A stretch of 64,000 nucleotides of DNA from Metarhizium brunneum (taxonomy: Eukaryota > Ascomycota > Sordariomycetes > Hypocreales > Clavicipitaceae), in contig NC_089426.1 in assembly GCF_013426205.1 (NCBI RefSeq), forward strand, positions 1,116,001 through 1,180,000. Reading direction: 5' to 3'. The position numbers were made by a program, and so were the translations under genes. Positions 56,469 to 64,000 of the stretch are shown in pieces. Positions within the stretch are counted from its first letter, which is position 1. Every line of letters begins with the position of its first letter. Below the pieces are notes generated by a model that saw only the letters and a list, made by a program, of their open reading frames with translations, was not told the origin of the DNA and made no database searches.

Positions 56469-59400
56469 GTATTGGGTCATCAGGGCTGAAGAGGAGGCGG
56501 GAGCTTATAGACGGGTCTGGGAAGTGATGGGCCTTGGTGGACCATTATCCTACTTGGACTGGCTTGTCCGGATTCATTGGAGATTGTTGAACGGGTTGGT
56601 GGAGTGGTATTCTCTACCCAGCAGCGTAGAGTTGCTTTTGTGCGAGTCTGCGGACGGGCTGGCGGACCACGACGATGATGACAAGCAGCTGGTGGCAGAT
56701 TGCGTCGCAACTCTGGCTTTACAAGGGGAAGCATCCAGACTCGACGCTTTTTTCTACCACTGATGCTGAATGCGCCATTTTCTAGCTTTTCCGTTGAGGA
56801 TGGGACGTTCTACTCTAGCCTGGTTTACGAGTTGTGTAAATTGTGTCACCTAGCGTGTGTGGCAAATTCACATCACACTCCGTCCTGGGCCGACATTGTT
56901 TACTCATACCCTTCAAGAGTGGATATTAGTCGGACCACTTCCCGCGCTGATCCCGATTGCTAGCGTCCAACATACCGATGGCTGCGCTTATCCGCACGTG
57001 GCAAGGAAAGGGTTGGCTGCAGAGCTGCACCGCCCGCTATGATTCTTATTGCCATGTTCCACTAGAATGGCAAAGCGTCCACGACCTGCTTCCGAAACCG
57101 CTTGACTCTTGTGGCTTATAGACTATAGTACCAAGGCGTCACTGGCCGTGATGTGAATGGTATATAGAACAAAAGACGAGCAGAGTCTGCATCATGGTGG
57201 TAGGATAGCCGTTGGAACGGCTCGATAAGGTTTTGTACTTTAGACGACATAGAAGAGCAATTATACGTCATAACTACCATCAAGAATGTCGAGACAATGT
57301 ACTCATTCGCATGTACGACACGAGGTTCTGCTACGAACAAGTCATTCACCACCGTTCATCCCTGGTACTTTTAGCCGGCGACTTGCACGGATGTGTCTAG
57401 CGTGGCCGGCCGGGAGCAGGTCCGGTCCGCCCAGCGGCAAATAAGTGGAGAACTCCACAGAGCTAACCCCGTGGGCCGTGAGAGTCTTCCCGGAACGTCG
57501 GCGTTCGCGGACAGCACCGGATGGTTGCGTACGTACGAACTTGACAGTGGTGAATTTTTGTGGGCATGGAGTCTGGTGAGATGGGGAGAATCAATTGATG
57601 TCGTGGCGGATGAGAAGCACCAGGGTCTACCCGCTCGCTCGAGGGCTACCAAAGTAGACTTTATGTACCAAAAGACGGCGATGTTCGACCAACAGGTTAC
57701 AGCACCACAATAGCAGTACTGTCACTGCTTAATAGGTTGAATAAAATCTAAACCAGACAGCTCGCCAACCGTAATCGTAATGGCACGCTCTGCAAGAGAG
57801 GGCGTATTGCCGACGAACCCGGGTGGTGGTAGTGGCGTGCTCTGAATGGCAATCCGTGATGCTCTCGACGACGACGCGCACTGGCGCGACCATGGGCACA
57901 AAAGGTTTGTTTCTTGGCCAGATCATGGAAGCGGGAGAATTTTGCAGCGTCGATTGATCCTGAGAGAGGCTGAAGTTGCGGTAGAGGTCTGATATTTAAG
58001 CTTGGACGGCTGAACGATACGTGCAGCACTTGAGCAACAAGGCGATGACATGTATCTGTCTTTCCTCCCTCCCAGGTCAAGATAAGACTGGTACAGCCTG
58101 TTTACACCCTCAAGCACGTCACTAAGAATTTATTTTCAACACAAGGAACTGGCCCATGACAGCTCGGGAGCACGTCTTGAGACGTCGCCTCGTGTTTGCC
58201 ACTCAAGGCGCAGAGCGCAAAAGAGGCCCCGAGATGCCACTGCGAAGCTCATCACGAAGATATCGAGCGGGCGCCCGGGACTGGGCCGAAGATGTCGAAG
58301 ATGGGCGATGCAGCGTCGCCGGCCGCAACTGGGGGCCAGCAAAAGGACTCAAAGAGTTGGGGTCTGCAAGCCGAGTATTTTTGGAGCTCCTTAGGAATGT
58401 CTCTGATGTGTCGCACCGGTCGGGGAACGGGTTGCCACACAATGCCCATTGTTCAGGAGGTGCTCCGTGTGCTCCTCGCTTGTCCAGTCCGAGTCGGTGA
58501 GCAACGCAATCTTGCCCATCTTCTTCATTGGACTGTCGAGGCGGATGAGACGCCGCAGTGCTCCATGATGCTCTGGATTCATTTGATCCGAAGCCTATGG
58601 CACCGTCCACGGATGTCTGGCCCGGTGATAGCTGCCACCATTTGCCACCAGCGACATGTTGGCCACGTCGGCTTTGTTCCTCCTAGGAGATGCTGCCGTA
58701 CGACTTGTTTGGTGTGCCAGTCCATCACCGTGGCCCTTGCTGTTGCCTGCCGATCTTGCCGCCGCCACCGCGATGCGCATCCACGCCGTGACACTCGCGT
58801 CAGTCAGATGACACAGGGAGGCTCATGCTTGTGTCGTGGTTGAATCTCGCAAGAGCCCTAGTCGCCTCGTAGATGTAATTCCTGCAAAAACCGACATCTG
58901 GACAGACCATCTCTTTCTGTTGAGAGTGTCTGTGCCAGCCAGCCCTTCACGTCGACGACCACGCCGGCACAAGCTTGCAGACGGGCATGTTGCACAGGGA
59001 CGAGGGAAAATAACGCAGGATGATGTGCCAATAAAACACACCGGACGGTTCGCCGGCATGGCATTTGCCTGCCCGCCGACGGTTAGCACTCTCGCTGCCT
59101 GGCAGGTCGACCGCAAAAAGACGACATCTGGAGCCACCAATCAAGACACGGCGTCCGACGCCAACATGATGATGGCTCGGCGTCTCGGTGGTCCAAAGGG
59201 GGCACAACCATCTGGTTCCCAAGCCTTGTCCCACCAGTTGGCCTCTATTAGTATACATGTACATACATGAGTCGGAGCGTCCAAACAATGGCCGATTGTA
59301 CAAGTCAGCCCCCGCGGGATGACAGATGTGACGGCAGTCCTCTTTCTGGTAATTCGGGGACGAGACTGGATGCTGGCGCAACGCCGCGCCCTGCAGGGAA

Positions 59401-60388
59401 ATTTGTCAATTGGTTCAACCTTTTTTTCTTCCCTTCTTGTCGGCGGTGCGACCGTGCTCTGCGTCTCTGACAATGGGAAAGGGTCCCCGTCTTCCCCCAC
59501 CACGGTCCTTATTGTTCCAGGTACAAGGTGGCTTCAATGTTGGCTCAATACCGACCGAGACGGCGCCGGGGCCGTTGGGCGATCTCTCCAGGAATAGCAC
59601 GGCCGGGGACGTGCCAAGTTGGAGTCGAGTCGTCGAGTGTTGCCGAGTTTGGCGCAGGGCTCTTTTATCAGTTCTCGTGGTTCTCATCGTCTGGTCGAGA
59701 GCTGATGGTCCTTGTGCCCGCGCTTTCCGCTGTTTGCCGCTCATGTGGCCTTTGATAATTTGTCCATGTTGGCAATGGGAGGAGGTGAGATTCGGGTCGC
59801 GTACCGAGTACAGGTACGGGATACGGTCCGGGAGACGCTCGACCTGGCCACATGCAGGCATTCACCAATTGGGCCGCTGCTCCTCAGCATTGGATGCGCC
59901 TATTCTTGGCCATGGTCAGCATCGTCACCGAGCGGGCCGCCACGCTGAATATCCGCGCATCAACATTCAATGTTGAAGCCACCGCCGCGTCTCGCCCTCA
60001 CAAACCACGCCCGGCCGGCAGCGCGCCACATCACTTGACGCTTCCTGCCTCTCGCCCAGACTGCCATTGTCGTCAGCACGCTTCACTCTCGGCCCAACAA
60101 GCAAGCAAGTCGACCGTTGACCTGTCAGCTCGCACCCGCCGGCGCCAATCACGCGTCGAGGCGGCAACGCTGGGCGGCGCTCTTCGAGTCTCGAGGCGGC
60201 GATACACAACAATGCAAATGCGCCTCTCGCCCTGTCGTCTGACGTCCCCGGCAGACCTGATACGGCCCTCGATGCTATTTAACCGCATGGCACCCTCGCC
60301 GTCGCCCCTCTTTTTCCCCACGTATTTACCTTTGACATCCGTCATGTCACCGTCGTAGCGGTTCCCGTCGTCGCCGCCAATCCCCAGC
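56469..60388. other. 3.9-kb gene-free stretch
   Basis: The longest gene-poor stretch of normal base composition in the window. Several GC-rich open frames (58156-58843, 58836-59270, 59410-59976, 59852-60358) occur on both strands at once, have odd composition and match no family. They look like chance frames in GC-rich DNA. No RNA gene or element recognised. Confidence 0.35.
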
Positions 60389-61743
60389 ATGGCGAGCTTG
60401 GTTCCCAATGTCTGGGCCGCCATCGTCATCCCCGTGCCCGCCTCCGTCCTGGCCGTCATCCTGCGTCTCAAGGCCAGGCGGATGACGCGCATGGGCATGG
60501 GCCGCGACGATTGCTTCGCCGTCGCCGCCCTGGTAAGTCGACCGTCCACCGCTTCCGGCCCTGCATGCTCATTGCTCACCGTGGCATCCCCAGATCTTTG
60601 CCCTGGGCTACACGGCCGACCTCATTGTGTGTAAGTGTCTGCATCGAATAACGCCCTGCTCTCAGGCTCGTCGCCATGCTCACAACGGCCCAGGGGCGAC
60701 GTGCTTCAAGCTCGGCCAGCCCATCGGCTCCTATAGCCAAGACTTGATCGACTACTACACGGAAAAGTCGACCCTGATCCTGTGGACGAGCGAGTTCTTG
60801 TACTCGTGGGCCATCTTCTGCGCCAAGATAGCCGTCCTGTGCTTCTTCCTCCGCGTCTTCCGATTCGCTTCCATCCGCATCCCCATCATGATTCTCATCA
60901 CCTTGTGCTCCATCTGGATCACGATACGAACCTTCTTCACTCTTTTACGCTGCAGGCCTATCCAGGCATTCTGGGTGCAGGATATCCCAGATGCCACGTG
61001 TTTCACCAATGTGCGTGCCTACTACCTCGCTACCGATGTCACCCACTCCTCGATGGATTTCATCATCCTGGCTCTCCCCATATACGAAGTCTCGAGAATG
61101 AGGCTCCCGTTTGGCCAAAAGATTGCCGTCGTCGGCCTCTTTGCCACCGGGTCTCTGTACGTCTCTTGCGGCCGTGCTTTTGCCTCATCAGCCAGCCCCC
61201 GCAACTTGCTCATCTGTGCCGTTTTAGGGTCGGAATTGCGTCCATTTTCCAAATCGTCGAATCTCAGAATTACGATCCCCACGAGCTGCCCTATGACCTG
61301 GCCCTGTGCATGGTTTGGGGAGGTGTCGAGCTCCATCTGGCCGTCTTTGTAGGTACGTGGGAAGAAACACCGCCATATTTGCTACGTGGCAACGCTCTAC
61401 TCACCAGATACAAGGTTCTCTCATTTTGCTGCGACCCATCTTTATCAAATTCGTTCCCGGCCTTGCTTCTCTGTCAGCGAGCAAGGCGGCGAGCCGCCCG
61501 ACTCGCTCGAGTAATGCCTTTCAGCCGGGGGAGAGTTCCAGACGCCCTAGTAGTCTGCCAGACGACGCCGAGCTGGGCATGGAGGCTGTAGATGCAACCA
61601 TGACCATCGGACGGGGTAGCTCACTAGCGCTCAAGGAACACACCTCTAGCTTGACGCCGATTTGTATCCATCATGAGGAATGTGACGCGGAAACTTTACC
61701 GGGTCAAGATGATTCAGGACACTCGCAAAGTACTGCTGTGTGA
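60389..61743 (+). CDS. PTH11/SAT4-type rhodopsin-domain membrane protein
   Basis: Five exons, 60389-60532, 60594-60630, 60694-61156, 61228-61352 and 61415-61743, encode 365 residues. Each junction restores a helix: for example CTG joins ATCTTTGCC (helix 2), and GTAG joins GTTCTCTC to give VFVGSLILLRP (helix 7). The N-terminus lacks a CFEM domain. First helix AAIVIPVPASVLAVILRL, then the GRDD loop motif, seven predicted helices with CRPIQAFW in the third loop, and DFIILALPIYEV in the sixth-helix region. The cytoplasmic tail of about 90 residues is Ser/Thr rich with acidic patches, a likely phosphorylation target. PTH11-type proteins are putative surface sensors; some act in host recognition. 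Same family as the partial gene at the left edge but clearly diverged. Confidence 0.88.
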
Positions 61744-62933
61744 AGGCGTGTGCTTTCATGTTGCGATACTGGATTCCGAATCTTGTTCAGCACTCTATCC
61801 CGCGAGTACGATGGCCGAGGAAAAGATGAACTTCGACGGACCCGTTCCGTTGTCCGGAGTAGTTCCTTGGTTGTGGCTATTCAAGCCCTACCCGTGCTAC
61901 AGACGGCAACATCCCCATGAGATACCCCGATAATACTAGCAGATGCGAAGCTGCTATGCCACTCCGAGTCCCAGATGATGGTCGGCCTGTTGTCGAATAT
62001 GGCACCCTTTCTTCTGTCTTTCGCTAGTTCCAGAAACCCCGGCTATCTAGTTAGGGTTGGGTAGGGGTTGGGATTATCATCATCTAAAGGGAAGGATGAA
62101 AGAATAGATGCGTACCAATAATAATAGCTAATGCAGCTAGAAACTCTATATAAAGGGTTAAATCTGGCATAATAGCTGCCCCCGGCGTATATTTATAGGC
62201 CTGAACATAATAGACTAAGCAGAGCGTTGCCAATAATTGCAATGCCTTGCAATATGTAATACATTGAAAAATGTATACAATTTACTAAAAGGTAATTAAA
62301 CTTCTTGGTCAAAATTCTAATACATAAAATATAACCATCGCTCTACCAAAACTCGCCAGAGAGTTAATCTTAGCCGTTGGAACGTGAGCCCTTGTTCCCT
62401 GCTAGCCTATTTGGTTTTTAACGAACAGGGAGTAGCTGCACCGGGGCCCTCGTGAGTGCCGGCACAAACCCGACCGAGAGTACTACAAAGGCAAAAGGGT
62501 ACGAATCAAATAAGTCGCTTACGACTTTGTTAATAGATCCTATGCAGCTAATTTAAACAAGCAAGGATAGGCGCTAGTGCGGAACATCACATTAACTATG
62601 TAAATAAGAGACCAAGGTGTTTTCCATGGATCTGTATTATACTTCTATTACCGTAGATAATCCACGCGAAGAAGATAGCCATGAATTCTATACTTCTGAT
62701 AATTTAAACAAAGCTTTTCGCCGTATATATCTATGGTAATTAAATTAAAATAAGCAGTAAGTATATAAAGTCTCCGATATTCTAATCTTATAAAATCAAT
62801 ATGTAGAACCATGCTCTATCTATCCTAGTCATAAGCCACCCTGTCGCGTACTAGTAATATTTCGCTTTATTTTTATCCCATCTCATAGTTCAATATATTT
62901 ATTTCAGACCAGATTATGCCATGATTTCCTTGT
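61744..62933. other. AT-rich gene-free stretch
   Basis: Probable 3' region of the PTH11-like gene, then AT-rich sequence from about 62080. GTTAGGGTTGGG near 62050 is telomere-like but imperfect. No gene recognised. Confidence 0.4.
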
Positions 62934-63550
62934 TTAACTTTTTTTAAATACCACTTGTAGATCACCGCCGCAGTCTGCCCTGGGGAAGTTGTCGCATTCT
63001 CCCTTGAACTTGGCATGCCAGATCCGGACCTCCAGATAGCACTCGTGGAAAGGGGGCCACTTGTCTTGAGTAGAGACATCCATGGCGAGGGTGTTGGTAG
63101 TGCTCAGTGACTTGGACCATTCATAGGAGATGCTGTCGCCCAGGCTAACAGACGAGTCAACGGCAATCTTTACACCAATACTCCAGCCTTTGGTAATAGT
63201 CATGGATAGCGCTTGACTCTTGGCGGGATTGATGGGCTTTTTATAAGTGCCGGTTGTGATGCCCCTGAACGGAATCTTGTCCATTTTGACCCTCGTAGTG
63301 GCTTCAGATAACCCGGTCAATTCATTTCGAACTTGGTAGAAGACAGTCGCGCAGTTGAGATTAAGATACACGCGGACGACCGTTTCCAGCGTGCGAATCG
63401 ACCTTGTAAGGGTCAATTATGAGCTTTCCTCGATCATTTTACTATTCTACACATCAAATTCGTCAGTTTTATTTATTTCCCGCTTCAAGTTGGTTTGCCC
63501 GTAGGCAGTCGTGGCCAGTAGAAGGGGCCCAAGTGCGGGAGGAACTTCAT
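62934..63550 (-). pseudogene. Small secreted protein, Ser/Thr-rich beta type, with a frame break in the signal peptide
   Basis: Exon 2 (62934-63402) is fully open. It reads through NLNCATVFYQVRNELTG, then ITKGWSIGVKIAVDSSVSLG and SISYEWSKSLSTTNTLAMDV, ending GDLQVVFKKS. Exon 1 (63451-63550) has an ATG at 63550-63548 followed by a few residues. It then needs a one-base shift at the GGGCCCC run (about 63524-63531) to enter a typical signal-peptide core (LLLATTAYG). The 48-nt intron (63403-63450) has GTAGAA and ACAAG borders and fits the phase of the shifted frame. The alternating Ser/Thr-rich segment recalls amphipathic beta-hairpins of aerolysin-fold proteins, but I cannot support that assignment. 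A missing base in the consensus is as likely as a true pseudogene. Confidence 0.55.
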
Positions 63551-64000
63551 CTTGAAGGAGGGACAAGAGGTAAAAGTGTAGGCAGAAGGTGCCTGAGAAT
63601 AAATTACATTAGCTCTTGAGAAAAACCTCCATCGATGCACAATACCACCTATATATACACACATTCAATCCAGAGATTCTAGCATATCAGCGTATTGGGA
63701 TTCATATTACACGCAGCCTCATATACATTGTATGGGTCTATGCTTTCTATCAGATCGTTCCGACATTATGCCGCGAGCCTGGAGTAATAGCTTCGGGCAT
63801 TTCCTCAGCGACTCACACAATCAGGGTCCGTTTGCTTGGAGTATATCTATTGGGAGCTGCATGCATGTCTCGGGCCCCGTCTCATCTCTACTCTGCACTC
63901 ATAAAGAAGTCTGGGTCGATTTATCGAGAATTGAATGCAACGCCAACTTATTTCATGACTACGCTTTATCACTCTTATTCTCCCATGTATGGCTTCTACT
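63551..64000. other. Right-end stretch, nothing recognised
   Basis: Upstream region of the preceding minus-strand gene. A 30-nt stretch at about 63837-63866 resembles one near 41303-41333. No gene seen to the window end. Confidence 0.4.

Noticed and set aside
58156..60358. Several overlapping GC-rich open frames on both strands
   Set aside because: Simultaneous openness of many frames, odd composition rich in Arg, Cys and Ser, and no homology pattern point to chance in GC-rich intergenic DNA.

Overview
This window is nuclear DNA of a filamentous ascomycete, most likely a hypocrealean species such as a clavicipitaceous insect or plant associate. Coding genes carry short introns (about 48-152 nt) with GTAAGT-like donors, CTAAC-like branch sites and YAG acceptors. 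Gene families are typically fungal: PTH11/SAT4 rhodopsin-domain membrane proteins, an F-box protein, a GLEYA protein, OCH1-like GT32, S28 peptidase, cysteine-rich secreted proteins and a C2H2 plus fungal_trans regulator. The species assignment is inference; no rRNA or tRNA gene was seen. Exon structures were rebuilt by eye from splice signals, reading frame and family motifs.

Layout. 1-4.4 kb: a PTH11-like membrane protein running off the left edge, then a decayed FAD oxidase and a decayed MFS transporter. 5.6-16.5 kb: a repeat-rich secreted protein, a two-GLEYA-domain secreted protein, an F-box protein, a conserved unknown and a secreted beta-propeller-like gene with a frame break. 20-34.3 kb is the gene-dense core: a J-domain protein, a LamB/YcsF (PxpA-type) protein, a secreted protein built from 18-residue repeats and Cys-pair modules, a 1238-aa urea-carboxylase-like biotin enzyme without an amidase part, a zinc-finger regulator and ribosomal protein uS14. 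36-43 kb: a Golgi-type GT32 glycosyltransferase, an IDI-2-like Cys-rich protein and a five-exon 16-Cys secreted protein. 43.4-47 kb: an AT-rich, probably RIP-mutated island with a 16-bp-TIR MITE and a decayed secreted-protein gene. 47.4-61.8 kb: S28 peptidase (frame break), trypsin, a membrane-anchored aspartic-protease-like protein, GT61 glycosyltransferase and a second PTH11-like protein. 62-64 kb: AT-rich spacer and a small secreted protein with a frame break.

How genes may work together. The clearest functional grouping is PxpA-like (21.4 kb), the biotin carboxylase/PxpC/PxpB/biotinyl fusion (25.7 kb) and the C2H2 regulator (30.1 kb), all on the plus strand. Bacterial PxpA, PxpB and PxpC together form ATP-dependent 5-oxoprolinase. 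Here all three folds occur within 8 kb, two of them fused to a biotin-dependent carboxylase, with a candidate dedicated regulator. A small amide, lactam or urea-like nitrogen-source pathway is an attractive but unproven reading. The rest looks like a secretome-rich accessory region (adhesin-like, proteases, Cys-rich proteins).

Three otherwise well-formed genes (15.3, 47.5 and 62.9 kb) are each broken by one apparently missing base beside a G/C homopolymer, so consensus error should be considered before calling them pseudogenes.
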